A stretch of DNA of 64,000 nucleotides, from positions 4,281,064 to 4,345,063 of the forward strand of contig JAKTNV010000009.1 of the NCBI GenBank assembly GCA_022747635.1, read 5' to 3'. This DNA is from Hetaerina americana (Eukaryota; Arthropoda; Insecta; Odonata; Calopterygidae). How positions within the stretch are numbered: the stretch's first letter is position 1; the number at the start of each line of letters is the position of its first letter. Both the position numbers and the translations under genes were made by a program. This document shows positions 23,431 to 34,739 of this stretch, piece after piece. Below the pieces are notes generated by a model. The model did not search any database. It was given only the letters and a program-made list of their open reading frames with translations, and was not told the DNA's origin.

Positions 23431-23744
23431 GCAGGCAATGCCTCCGGGGCAATCGCCGAAGAATCGGGACCGGCTTCGCTTCCATTAATGATTTTCCTTT
23501 TATTGTTCCAGGAGTGTGGGATGGACGCGATGTTGGCCTGCGTTCGGATATGGAACCGTCCTCAAGTTCATCCGAATCGCCGCTATCTTCTTTCGCAATA
23601 GAAGAATCAATTCAAAAATAAATCAATCCCATGGTTCATTACATTTCAGGGGAGCTATCGCTCCCTTGCGTTTTTCCTCTGCAATCTAGCGCGTATATTG
23701 TGAGAATAGGAGAAAAACGCGTTTCATTTCTCCGTGTATGTATG

Positions 23745-23748
<4 letters not shown>
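23431..23748. other. No gene seen
   Basis: Short unique-looking stretch without supported features. Confidence 0.4.

Positions 23749-23807
<59 letters not shown>
23749..23807. repeat. (TA)n microsatellite at LINE-B 3' end
   Basis: A TA run after TATG repeats, close to the 3' terminus of the minus-strand LINE-B copy. Confidence 0.95.
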
Positions 23808-23809
<2 letters not shown>

Positions 23810-23834
23810 ATTTATTTATGAGGTAATCTACCGG

Positions 23835-26640
23835 TTAAGGTAGGTTTTTGTATGGACACAACAACCAAATAAATAATTTGTGACTCCTAGCAAAACGCAA
23901 CATCCTACTCTGCATCAGGCCCTTCTTCAGCTCTGAGTTCTTTCTTCCTCCCGTCATCCCGTCCAACATCCCTATCCTGTTCCTTCCCTTTCGTCGTTTG
24001 CCTAACATTCTCCCCTCAATTACAGTCATCAGCATCCCACTGCCGGTCAATACCCCCTTCATCCATTTTTCCTGCCTCCACAGGATTTCTCCCAACAAGC
24101 CCCTCTCCACCCCTCTCACCACTCCAAGTACTTCCTCATTTGTTTTCTTCTCTGTCCATTTCACCTTCTCCATTCTTCTCCACACCCACATTTCAAAAGC
24201 CTCCAGTCTACGTCTATCCTCTTGCTTCAATGACCACGTTTCCGCGCCGTACAATAGCTACGCTCCATATCAACGTTTTTACGAGTCTTTTCTTAATATT
24301 CTTACTCAACGTCCCTGTCATCAACTCCCTCCTCCTTGTGAAAGCCTCTTTGCCTGGCGCAAATCTTCTCCTTACGTCCCTACTACTTTGACCGTGTTGA
24401 TCCAAAACACTGCCGAGATACGTAAACTGCCCCAACGGCTCTAATTTTTATATCCTATTTTAATGCTAGGCCTTTTTCGGCCTAGGAAATCGCATAACCT
24501 TTGTTTTATTAATATTGACTCTCATCCCATTCTTATTGCACTGAATTTCCAATTCACTCAACATTCCTTGCAGCCCCTTCGCTGATTGACAAACTACAGC
24601 TTGGTCATCAGCTAACCTAACTGATTTTACGAATCCCCGTCCACTTTCATTCCTACCTCCAGTTGTTCCCATGCCTCTGTAATCATTTCCTCTACATACA
24701 CGTTGAACAGCAGCTGTGATAATGGGCAACCCTGCCTTACACCTCTTCCTAACACTGCCCATCCTGTCTCCCCGTTCCACACTCGCACCTGAGCAGTCTG
24801 AGACATGTACAGGTTGCGGATTAGCCTCATTTCCCTCCAATCTATTCCTATTTTCTTTGATGAACTCATTTGTTTTTCTCAATTCACTCTTTCAAACGCT
24901 TTTTCGAAGTCTAAAAACCATGCAATTACCTCCTGGTTGTATTCTATATTCCTCTCGATTAATAATCTCATTACTGCAATAGCATCACGCGTACTTCTCC
25001 CCTTCCTAAACCCAAACTGATCATCCCCTAAGTAATCATTTGCCCTACCATCTATCCTTTTGTTTATGATCCTGAGAACAACTTTAGCTGCGTGGGATAT
25101 TGTCCTGTAGTCCTCACCTGACGTAGCCTTTACCTTTTTCGGAATAGGAACTAAAACTGATCTCACAAAGTCTTACGGCCAGATTCCTTCCTCATAAATA
25201 CTACGAATCAGCCCATAGAACCTCTTCCTCCCACATTATCCTAAGCATTTTAAAAGTTCCGCGGGAATGTTATCCACCCCCACGGCCTTATTTAGTTTCA
25301 TCTCCCTTAATGCCCTTTCTATCTCACCGTCTAGTATGCATGGACCTAAGCTATCTTCCGCTACGTCATGTTCCTTTTCTATGTCTAACTTTGTTGATCT
25401 AAGCTCTTTACTATACAGTTCTTCTATATACTCCTTCCATCTCTCTTGGATCTTTCCTGCGTCAACTATTACCTTACCCGCCTTATCTCTAACTGTTAGC
25501 ATAGATCTCCCTTTCTTACTTCCCGTTAAAGATTGAACTTTGCTGTACAGCGCACCGATTTCACCCTTCCTCTGCAGACTTTCCATATCCTCGCACTGCG
25601 TCTTCCACCATGCTTCTTTTACTTTATTTGTTGCCCGCCTCAATTTATTGTTTAATCCTTTGTACTTAATTTTGCCTAACTCTGCATATACATTCTTCCA
25701 TTTTCTCCGCTCCTCTATCTCTGTCATTATCTCATTCGTCATCCATGGTTTCCTCGTTTCTTTAGCGTTAACGGTTCCAATAGTGTCTTCTGCGGCTTTC
25801 GATAACCGTTTCTTGATTCTTTCCCATTTCTCTTCGATAGTACTTAGCTCTTTACCATCCTCCATGATTTCCTCTACAGCCCTTGGTACTCCTTCCTTTT
25901 CAATCTATTTATTGCTTCTACATTCCATTTTCTAACCCACTGCCCCTGCCTTATCTTTTTGAAACGGACGCTACATTTCATAACAACTATATTTTGGTCA
26001 GAGTCCGCATCCGCTCCCGGGAAGCTGTGCGAATTTATCACCCTGTTCCTAAACCTGTGTCTAACCAGGATATAATCTAGCTGATACCTCTCTGAGTCAC
26101 CTGGCATTTTCCATGTATACCTGCGTCTTTTGTGGTGTCTAAACCAAGCGTTGGTGATGACTAACCCCTGTCTCCTGCATAACTCAACTGCTTTCTCCCT
26201 TCGGTCATTCCTCTTGCCTAAACCGTAGTCCCGACCTCATCACCATCTCTTCCTTCGCCTACCGCCGTATTAAAATGCGGCGGTAGGCGAAGCATTCCGC
26301 ATCACTATCAAATGTTTCCCTGCAGGAACACACGCGATTATGTCCTCTAATTGATCGTATATCCTATCGACCTCTTCTTCTTTATGGTTGCTCGGTGGCA
26401 TGTATACCTGAATAATAACCAAGTTCGTCGGTTCTGCTTTTACTTCTACTAGTAATATTCCATCCGTTGCTAGCTCTCTGTTGACTCCGCCTGTTATTCC
26501 AAATTCCTACCATTATATTTAATACTACGGCAACCCCTCGTTAGCTCTCGTTCCCTCCTCTGTGCATTTCTCTGTAACTATCACTCCAGTAAACCCCGCT
26601 GTCCTTCCATCTCATCTCGCATAGTTCTAAAATATCTATG
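23835..26640 (-). pseudogene. LINE-B endonuclease/reverse transcriptase, broken
   Basis: Order on the minus strand: an endonuclease part (RYQLDYILVRHRFRNR, then SDQNIVVMKC, where the catalytic SDH of APE nucleases reads SDQ); a linker to 25236; RT fingers VLVPIPKKVK and FRKGRSTRDAIAVM; motif A FLDFEKAFER (DxxxAFD normally, here ending ER); GRGVRQGCPLS; motif C RLADDQAVV; and a C-terminal KKRLVKTLIWSVA / MYGAETWSLKQED region. At least six frame changes separate these pieces, notably near 24440, 24880, 25170 and 25870. The mutated endonuclease histidine and the frameshifts make it dead. Confidence 0.9.
26253..26292. repeat. Perfect 15-bp inverted repeat in LINE-B
   Basis: CTTCGCCTACCGCCG at 26253-26267 and its exact complement at 26278-26292, with a 10-base loop. 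It lies inside the endonuclease region of the minus-strand LINE-B copy. Confidence 0.85.
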
Positions 26641-26749
26641 CTTCCCCTTTCCATCTCTCGCTTAATATTCTCTAATTTTTCTGTCATCAACAATATCCTT
26701 ACATTCCAAGTTCCTATTCCCCCTAATTTGGTCTTTTGTCCTGCATATT

Positions 26750-26975
26750 CTACCCTGCTACTGCCAGTGTCGAAATTGCTATGGTATCTTCGATCATACG
26801 CACACTTGGCCGACGTGTTAACTCAAATTTTATCGCATATGATTGCCCCATGGAAATTGACATCGTGAATTCGTGACGCGATGCTTGAACAGGGATCCAG
26901 TCTAGCAGAGATCCGCAGACTGAAACGACCCGCGGACTCTTGGCACGGGTCACGCTGCTTTCCCAAGACCTTTTA
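26750..26975. repeat. Repeat E copy, unclassified
   Basis: It shares ATTGCCCCATGGAAATTG, ATCCAGTCTAGCAGAGATCC and GGGTCACGCTGCTTTCCC-type blocks with 38990-39180. No coding assignment. Possibly part of a mariner-related element, since mariner remnants adjoin both copies. Confidence 0.55.
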
Positions 26976-27049
26976 CCATTTTTCCGTCACAAATGGTCCC
27001 ACTCCAGTCGTCCACTTCTCCTGGAAACATTGTTTTAATTACTTTTTGT

Positions 27050-27345
27050 TACAGGCCCTGTACGTCAACAATACGGAGACGGTGTAATGAGTGAAGGTGG
27101 AGTGAGGCAGTGGCGCATTCAGTTTAAGAATGGCCCCAGCACCAATGCCCACGACGAAGACCGCAGTGTTCGGCTTGGGTAGATGAACTGATGGTGAAAA
27201 TCTGTAAAAACAATCGTGAAAATCGCCGATTTACTATTACGGGTCTCTCGCTAGACGTGGATTGCAACACAACAGCGCTTTTACGGTGACGCAGAAATGC
27301 ATGCTGGTTTATAAACAATTGGTTAAAATTTAAGGCGGCAGATTT
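27050..27345 (+). pseudogene. Mariner transposase N-terminal fragment
   Basis: The frame from about 27091 reads GVRQWRIQFKNGPSTNAHDE then DRSVRLG. After a one-base shift it continues VDELMVKICKNNRENRRFTI then TGLSLDV. These are the first-HTH end, the GRP-type linker and the second HTH of mariner transposases. Nothing after the second HTH is recognisable. Confidence 0.75.
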
Positions 27346-27729
27346 CTTCGGAAGCGGAATTGAAAAGTTTATGTATCGTTATGATTAATGCCTTAATTTG
27401 AATATTAACCATTTTAAAAAATAATCTGAGAATGTCCATTTTTAATGTTTATAACGACACTTTCTTTTGTCACTAGGTGCATATTTTATTTCAAAACATA
27501 AGTTAATTTGTGGACAGTCATCGGCGACAACTCGCGGGATTTTTTGTGGCAGTGCGCACATTCCAACAGTTTGCAGTGAGCAAAGTAGAAGAACCGCAGT
27601 CTGCCCACACTAATTCAATAGAAGGATGAGCAGTACTGAGTGTAGGGACGTTTAGACACAGCAGAAGACGGTGGATCAAGCCCTAAAACACACTGCCTCG
27701 CTAGGCCGAAATGTAGATTAATTTCTTGA
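27346..27729. other. No gene seen
   Basis: AT-rich sequence with no recognised elements. Confidence 0.4.
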
Positions 27730-28440
27730 CAGCTCACGTATTAAACGTAATAAATCCTCCGGACCAGATCTAATACTCGATCGTATATTTGAGGGACTAA
27801 CGTCGGGAATTGGCGCCGTATCTATAAATTATATTTAAGAGGTCCCAGCTGGATCACAAGGTTCCCAGAGATTGGAAAATGGCTAACGTAACACCAATAT
27901 TTAAAAGCGAAGATAAGGAGGAACCGAGTAATTACAGCTCTATTTCCCTCACATTCATTCCGTTCAAGGTTGCGGAACATATAGTTGCTACTTCGATCGT
28001 GAGACGCCTCGATAATCAGAGGTTGTCAATGAAAAAATCAGCACGGTCTCCGAAAGGGTCGATCATGCGAGACACAACTTGCGCTTTTTGTTCATGACAT
28101 TCTTATTTCGGGAGAGAGCAATGTTCCAGTTTTCTCTAGATTTTAAGAAAGCCTTCGACGAAGTACCTCATAGTAAACTGCTTACAAAGCTAGAAGCATA
28201 TGACATAGATATAGAAAAATATTCGGGGTTGAAATTAAGACTTTTTGAATGGCCGGGTACAATGAGTGGTAATATGTAGACGGAGTTAGCTCAAATACAG
28301 TAGAAATCACTTCAGGTGTTCCCCAAGAAGGGCCCCTCTTATTCCTACTTTACCTTAACGACACTAACCAAGGAGTTAGTAATAAGATGCGTATATTTAC
28401 CGACGATGCATCAGTGAAGGTTTATGTTTAATGGAATCTG
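27730..28440 (+). pseudogene. LINE-X reverse transcriptase palm region, broken
   Basis: Plus-strand blocks in order: a WKMANVTPIFKSEDKEEPSN block (RT motif 1 region: ANVTPIFKKGxxxxxxNYRPISL); a degenerate RPISLT-like SSISLTFIPFK; motif A FSLDFKKAFDEVPHSKL (catalytic Asp present); SGVPQEGPL-like sequence near 28315-28340; and a degenerate motif C near 28395 where FADD is replaced by a frame-broken PTM/TDDA-like text. It supplies the palm segment missing from the other LINE-X fragments. Several shifts and stops make it non-functional. Confidence 0.8.
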
Positions 28441-28669
28441 ATACAATTTTTTGTAATCTATGGTGGGTAAGGGGAAAGTATAGAAGATGCGTTTATGCAT
28501 TTTGAACGAGAGGAACCAAGGGAGTTGGAATGTAAACGAAGGAGCTGAAGATGAAGAAGGCGAAGATGACAATTTGCTAGTTCGTGCTATTCTGTGTGTG
28601 TGTATATAATATGTATGTTTATATACACACTTACCAACTATTTTTGAGGAGGAATGTATTGAAAAAATA

Positions 28670-28775
28670 TATTAAATCAAACACAGGAATCAACCCGAAG
28701 GTCTGTTTGTTAGTTGGCGATGGAGTAATTCACCCAATACTAAGCCATACACGGCGTGTGGCTCTGGTGCGGTTA
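28670..28775 (-). mobile_element. SINE1 3' fragment
   Basis: The plus text AATCAACCCGAAGGTCTG, GATGGAGTAATTCACCC and CCATACACGGCGTGTGG is the reverse complement of the SINE1 tail and body. The tRNA head is absent, so it is 5'-truncated. Confidence 0.8.
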
Positions 28776-29739
28776 TTGATTAAGTCTATTCCAATTCCAA
28801 GTTTGAATATTGCACAGTTTGCCTCTGTGCATCATGGTTGAGACCGTTAGTTGCATATATGAGTGAGTGGGAAGTTAAGTTTGTGTGAACGAGAGTGTCC
28901 CAGAGGTCAGAGGTGAGTCCCAGCCCTCTCCGAGTGCCACCCTAAGCCTAATGAACTTCTCCCGACCGAGCGACGAGCAAGCAAAGAGAAGGCATATGAC
29001 GGAAATATCTCTTCCTTCGTGCCCCAAGTGGATTCCACGACACATTCCGTGCATTGCTGCCCTCGGAAAAGACAATTCTATTTCTTCCCGCCCTCCTTTT
29101 CTCCTTCTGCCGCATGCCTGCCTGCCTTTGCGATGGCAATCCGCCCCCTGCACCCTTTTGCCCTCCCCCCCCTAACCCCCTGACGTCCCTGGCCGACGAC
29201 GTCCTTTCTATATTTATTTCCCGCCGAGGGACCCCGCCGGAGGGTTCCGCGAAAGGACGCGAAGGCCTCTGTGGGCCTATGCAGGCGAGGAGAGGCTTCG
29301 TTCCAGTGCAGCCGGAAATAAAGGCGGGACGGAAAATGATGAGGAAATGGCGGAACCGTGAGGATCACATGGAATCGAAAGAAACGAATTCATTTCGAGA
29401 CAAAGCCAAACATTTATTGATGTAACATTCTTGAACTTCGAGGCTGATGCAGAGATTGTTTATTCTGAGACGATCGTTGGTGAAAAGGTTTCCGAATGCA
29501 ATGCAAAAGTAGAATTCAAAGTCAGTCGGCTGTGTCGCGGTGAAGTTTCACCAAAATCGTTATGTGGCCCCTAAAACCACAATGAGAGTGACACTTTCAC
29601 AGCAGTAGTTAATAAATAGAACTGATTAATTTTCCACCATTTTATTGGACAAGGATTGCGCGAAGTTGCACTGTGCTTTAGACATATGCGAAATACACTT
29701 TTGCACTGGAATGTAATGCACCATATTCAAATAATAATC
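28776..29739. other. GC-richer stretch, no recognised gene
   Basis: Positions 28900-29330 are GC-rich with several overlapping open frames on both strands (up to 123 codons). None has a recognisable domain or clear splice context. Confidence 0.35.
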
Positions 29740-30340
29740 CACAAGCTTGATATCAAAAGTATCGGGAAATGTTTCGGAAAAATAGATTTATTTCAATTAT
29801 TGCTACCATGTCTCAATATTTTTCAAAGTGAGCGATCCCTTGAGTGTCGACTCACATTTCTGCCCTTTCGGCTTCTCCGCGACTCGAAGGCTCCCTGGTA
29901 GGCAGAAGGTCCTGAAGGGCACAAGCGTGCGAGCTTCTTTGGCGGAGTCCCATGGCATTGTGGCCTTTGAGGGAAGAGTTCACTTTTATAAGGAGTAGGA
30001 AAGTCTACTGGTACCAAGCCTGGACTGTAAGAAGGTTGGGGAATCGTCACGATGCCGTTGCAGAAGTCCTTTGCAATGCAAGCACACTCGACTCTGCTTT
30101 TCTTGGTCGTCCGTCCAAAGACCTTCGAGAGGACGAGTTTAGCGCAGATCCTTTATAGCATCGCCAAATTTTCAGTGATATAATGGTGTGTGTGTGTGTA
30201 CTTCCACTGTCTTGTATAAATGCCAATAATACGATCTGCAATCATTATGCACACTTCACAACCGACGACGGTCTGAATTCACCACTTCACGCTATGGACG
30301 TCAGAAAAAAATTGTTACCGATACTTTTTATACAAACCTT
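29740..30340 (-). pseudogene. Old mariner-like transposase C-terminal copy
   Basis: Partner of the copy at 21890-22450. The minus strand reads IPQPSYSPGLVPVDFPTPYK followed by shifted C-terminal sequence. The conserved aspartate of the YSPxLxPxD block is present, but the rest is degraded. Colinear similarity to the partner extends on both sides of the coding block, so it represents most of an old element. Confidence 0.6.
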
Positions 30341-30785
30341 ATATGGTGACCCTTCGTGTCTCCATTTAAATTTAAGTAAATTGCAAAGTTCATTTTCAGT
30401 ACGAATGTCAAATTCCTGGCCATTGTCACACCTAATTGTTAATTTTAATAACTCCAAAATCTTTTTTTTCCCCAAAAATTACATAACATCGGTCGTTGAC
30501 ATTGTTTTTCACTTGAAGATTATTTTCTAGCATGTGAACTGTAGAAAATATAATGTAATAGTCGGTAATTGCTTTTTAATGAGGATATCTATCGGTAAAC
30601 ACAGTTATTTGTTGATGAGAAAGCGAATTGGAAGAACGGCGGACGAAGACTCCGTTTGGAAAACACGGACCGAATGATACGTAGCCGAGATCAGAGCGAG
30701 GAGCTTCGCAGACATGAAAAAGTGGTCCACGGCGAGGAGAATCAAGCGGAGGGTCTAATCGGAATGGACGGGAATCCGCGACGCT
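30341..30785. other. No gene seen
   Basis: AT-rich, then balanced composition. Nothing recognised. Confidence 0.4.
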
Positions 30786-30789
30786 TATT

Positions 30790-31012
30790 GGCTTTGGAGG
30801 TGCTTTGTGGAGGGCACTTTGAGTGAGTACGCCGTCCGTCGGATGGGACGCTAAGCTGTGGACCCCTTGGCGCCTTTCGTCAAGAGTAGGCTAATGCCGA
30901 CGCCGGGTTTCTCTCCACCCTTCTGCCATTCCCACCCTTCTGCCATTCCCACCCATCCCCTATGGCGCAAATAACCTCAGCTATCGGTCGCTTCCCCTAA
31001 ATACTACTACTA
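30790..31012 (+). mobile_element. SINE2 copy lacking its tRNA head
   Basis: From GGAGGTGCTTTGTGGAGGGC to CCTAAATACTACTACTAC it matches the body and 3' end of the SINE2 copy at 39698-40012 (reverse complement). The tRNA-derived 5' part is missing, which is typical 5' truncation. CCACCCTTCTGCCATTCC is locally duplicated near the 3' end. Confidence 0.8.
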
Positions 31013-31249
31013 CTCCTTGAGGCGAGAGGGCAGGAGGTGCCGACGCCAGGCCGAGCTTCCGTCCGCGAACATTCACGTATATTGCGGGCGCACGTGTCTA
31101 TGGCCAGGATATGCAATGATTGTCCATCGGAGTCAGCGCATCAGAAATCCATCCGCGAGGACGAGTACTAGGGTCTTATTTCGCTAATACGTTCTGGGGT
31201 CGAGATTGTGAGGGGAAGAGCTTTTCTCTTTGTATTTTTGATATTTTGT
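31013..31249. other. No gene seen
   Basis: Short interval between SINE2 and LINE-X with no supported feature. Confidence 0.35.
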
Positions 31250-31985
31250 TACTATCCTGCAAGCCACCGCTAGGGTGTGTGGCAGGGAGTGAATACACAA
31301 CCAGATTAATTTTAAACCGAAAATTATTACCCCTACCGCGGTCGGACAATGTTATTCTGATCCCTTATCGTTCGTGGAATGTATCTGTTCTACTCTTAAT
31401 CTCTCCAATTTCATTGACTTGATCTCTCCTATGGTAATACGATGGGAGTAATAATACATGTCCCATATCATCACTGCTAAAGAAACATCCTTCCGATTCG
31501 ACTAATGAGCAAATACACGCATCTCGGACACTGACATCACCCTTTAGGAGTTTCCAGCCTCAAACAGACTGATCAATTTATTTCATTTCAACTCTTGGTA
31601 TCAGAGATACGTGGAGCATTTATGAAGCACTAATCTCGAGCGAAACATTGTCTTAACCTCTGATATTCAGCGCCTTTTGGTCAATGTGCCGAAATATAAC
31701 AACCTGGCGACTCCTGGCGATGGCTTACTGTTCGTTGCAAAAATGGCAGTTAAAATCTTATGTGTTCTGCACTTAATCTGTTTAATTTTACTGGCATGAT
31801 ATCTCCTACCGTAGTACGATGGGGATACATTTTCAACATCATCACTGCCAAAGAGACGTCCTTCCAATTCATGTGCAAGAGGTTTACTCGAATTAAATCT
31901 GCGCTCCATTAAATGATTCTAGCTGCTCTAATGTTTTGGATGCGCTACCAAGTTTATGGTAACAACGCTTTACAAATCTGGCTCC
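31250..31985 (-). mobile_element. LINE-X 3' part with tail
   Basis: The tail stem-loop GCCACCGCTAGGGTGTGTGGC is at about 31263-31283. It is followed by the 3' UTR and, in reverse, the C-terminal ORF (FFPRTIRDWN region near 31360-31380, then blocks colinear with 35580-36075). A second run of similar text from about 31740 suggests an internal rearrangement or two overlapping fragments. Confidence 0.75.
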
Positions 31986-31989
31986 TCTG

Positions 31990-32700
31990 CGCTGCTCTAC
32001 GCTTTGGTGGGAAAGCGATTCGCTCTCCGTCCGTATCGTCGTGGTTGCATCTCCAGTGCATCCTCCGGGGGCGTGTCTCGTCGGGGACAGGCATGCGCTG
32101 CCTCCCGGCGGCCGAGTGGCGTGCGCGCGTGCCTGTCGCGTCGTGGCATTTGGACGGGCGCCGCCATTTGAACCTCCCTCGCGACCGTTAAAACAAAACG
32201 CAGTGTTGCCCCCTCCCGAAACCTCTCGGGTAAACCCCACCCCCCCCCCTGCGTCCCACGCACCCCTCGGCACCCACCCGCCCCTTCCTCCCTCCTTTCC
32301 AAACCCCTCAGCTACCCTCTTTCTCTCTCTCTCTCTCTCTTTCTATCTCTCTACCTCTGCAGCCGGGTTTATTGATCGGTCACGTGATCCGCGATAGCGG
32401 CTCCTCCCCGCGGAAGGACCAAGGAAGCTGTGAGAGAGCATCAAATCGGCCATGGCCGTGCTGACCCCCGCTCCCCCCTTCGCCCGCCCGCGGGAAAATT
32501 GACAATCGCCGGTTGTCCTCCTACCGACGTCGTCTTTCACAGGGGCGCAACCCCCCCTTCCCCGGGGACGAAATGCGCCGCCGGCGGATGGAGGGGGGAT
32601 GGAGAGGGACGGGGTCCGAAAGGCCGGCCGTGGCGCCCGTCGAGGCCAGTGGCGGTGGATTCGGAGGCGGGACATCAAATCCTGTTGATTTAGAAATGCG
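31990..32700. other. CpG-rich block with (CT)n
   Basis: GC- and CpG-rich throughout, with an imperfect CT dinucleotide run at about 32318-32345. All frames are long by composition and none is convincing. It could be a promoter-proximal CpG-rich region, but no TATA, initiator or splice donor can be singled out. Confidence 0.35.
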
Positions 32701-32849
32701 TGTATCACTCCGGCCTCATTGACAAATTAAATACCCTTCGAAAATGTCACCATGGTGGTGCATATATATTGTGGGAGAGGTGAGGAATTGCCTGATTCCA
32801 CCTTGAAATACGAGCAAGTTACCTGTAATCGGCGAACCATCTAAGGCCT

Positions 32850-33180
32850 ATAATACCCCGAGATCCACCAAAAGCTGCGTGGCAGGGGGTGCAAGCACCA
32901 TCCAAGCAGTTTTGTATTAGTATTTGTATTTTTTAGTACCCTGCAAGCCATGGCTAGGGTGTGTGGCATGGGGAGATTACACACCAGAATAATTTTACCC
33001 GAACATGACCCTACAGTAAGTCGAACAATGTTAGTATGATCCCCTATCGTTCGTGGAAAAAATGACATCTTAAATCCAACTGCTCGGCTCTTAATCTCTC
33101 CACTTTCATCGACATGATCTCTCCGACCGTAATACGATGGGGAGTTATATGATGCATTTAATACAGTACTCGTAGAAGGA
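32850..33180 (-). mobile_element. Two adjoining LINE tails
   Basis: The first tail is at 32852-32905 (CCACCAAAAGCTGCGTGGCAG), closely followed by a second at 32936-32990 (AAGCCATGGCTAGGGTGTGTGG). After the second comes GATCCCCTATCGTTCGTGG. On the minus strand this encodes KMSFFPRTIGDHTNIV, the C-terminal LINE-X motif. The first tail belongs to a different subtype, like those at 47070 and 59930, and probably reflects one LINE end inserted beside another. Confidence 0.75.
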
Positions 33181-33849
33181 ACGGACAAAGCTCATTTTAA
33201 TCGTCGAAACGTAGGAAATAAATTTTCAATTTCTCTCCATGAAACCCCAAAAGCCTTGTTTACAAGGCTCAAGGTCGCGATGATTCCGGGAAATTTCAGA
33301 CCAGAAAATCTTTCCTCCAACTGCAGGGAGGATTATTCACGAAGATATCTATACTCCCTCATTTAATATTAATACACATAATGTAGACTGCTGAAAGTAA
33401 TAAAAATTCATTGAAAGAGTGAAAGTTTTACGGTAACCGAAATAATAAATGAAATAGCAATCCGAACGAAGTTGAGCACTTAATCTAGCTATTTAGCCAT
33501 ATGCATTTCCGTTTCAGTTTTAGGGCGCTCGTGAAACCATCAACCATCGTAGTGGCGTCTGGTGCGCACTTTTTCTAGATTCGAGCATCAGTAAAACGTG
33601 GCCGAAGTCCGCAAATAGTCACGTGGAGTGTTTGCGCCTTTGATCTGTTGCCATTACTCCCCCTCGTGTTACTCCGCGTGAGTCTCGTCCCTCTGCCACG
33701 GGGCGCTTTCGGCGGGCGCACTTCCGCTCACGTCATCACCGATCGCTCCTTGATTCGCGCTCATTCGTCGCTTCCATTCGCGTTGCGCTGCCTGTGCACC
33801 TCCGAGCGATTCTCTCCATTCGGAAATACTTAATGCGCCGTCCCCTAAT
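33181..33849. other. No gene seen
   Basis: AT-rich to 33500, then a GC-balanced stretch. No recognised element. Confidence 0.4.
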
Positions 33850-34115
33850 GTCACGTGGAATAAATCGAGGGAAGGGGAATTTTATTGCGGATCAAAGTAC
33901 AAATAACTGAAATACTTCAAAACAGCACCACCCTTGTGCACCAACACACCGATGCCAGCGCCTCTGCCACGCTTCCTGGAAGGCGTCAATAGTACCCTGG
34001 TTCAGGCACCTCGTCGTGGCCTCTTTAACACAATCTAGTGGTCCAAAATGGTACTCAAAGGGGTTATTATTATTACTACGTAAATCTCCAAAACTCTCTC
34101 CACCCAATCCCAATA
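33850..34115 (-). pseudogene. Mariner transposase C-terminal fragment
   Basis: The minus frame gives NPFEYHFGPLDCVKEATTRC then AFQEAWQRRWHRCVGAQG, the end of a mariner transposase. The copy at 38363-38650 is homologous over the whole stretch, including sequence beyond the stop (GATCAAAGTACAAA). The catalytic domain is missing. Confidence 0.75.
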
Positions 34116-34739
34116 CCCATCAGTTCTACTTTCTCCCTGGAAGTCATGAAGCCAGCGTTCCTACCACGGCCGGCCGATTGGTTCCTCTTGGGGAGGGTTA
34201 AATAGGGTGTGAATACGTAATCGATGATTGGTTGTTCCAGCTAAGGAGCAGGAAGCTAATGAGAGCAATTTAGTCCAGAGGGGGTGGCTAGATATAAATA
34301 CACAGATACAGGATAACTCTACGTGGAGACCTTAATTTATTGGCGCAGCTGCTGACAGGAGGGAGGCAATAATGGATATATTGTGGTAATTGTGTAAATG
34401 TCCGTTGTGGGTAGCTGCGTGTCTGGGAACTGGGAGGGAGGCGGATGGGGAGGATGGGTCACACTGTGCTTGTTGATTCTAATAATATTGAGTGCACATA
34501 GTGATGCCCAGGCCCATACGGAGAGCTTGGCATGGTGTACATCGCAAGAGGTGCATGGCAGTTTTAGAAATGCAGAAAGAAGTCGGGAGGGGCGGGAGAT
34601 AATTGAGAAGGGAGATTATTGTTGTTGGGGTTTATTACAGGGATGGAGCAAGTTTTGCGCCAATTACGATTGCACGGAGTCGGAGGGGTTTGGGGAATGG
34701 ATTTAGGAAGAGGCCCGAATAGATATGAAAATATTAGAC
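34116..34739. other. No gene seen
   Basis: Nothing recognised. A 102-codon plus frame at 34398 lacks domain or splice support. Confidence 0.4.

Larger units (their letters stand above)
23815..26745 (-). mobile_element. LINE-B copy, long, minus strand
   Basis: A 2.9-kb non-LTR retrotransposon copy. Minus-strand text from 26745 corresponds to the end of the 5' UTR/endonuclease region and proceeds to the 3' end with CGGTAGATTACC at about 23820. It includes part of an APE-type endonuclease, a reverse transcriptase and the C-terminal region (ETWSLKQEDRRRLEAFEMW). Homology to the copies at 48890-51490 and 51655-54380 is strong throughout. It is frameshifted and interrupted many times. Confidence 0.92.

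Noticed and set aside
28885..29425. Overlapping frames up to 123 codons in a GC-rich patch
   Set aside because: No domain, no clear splice pair, and frames are open on both strands.
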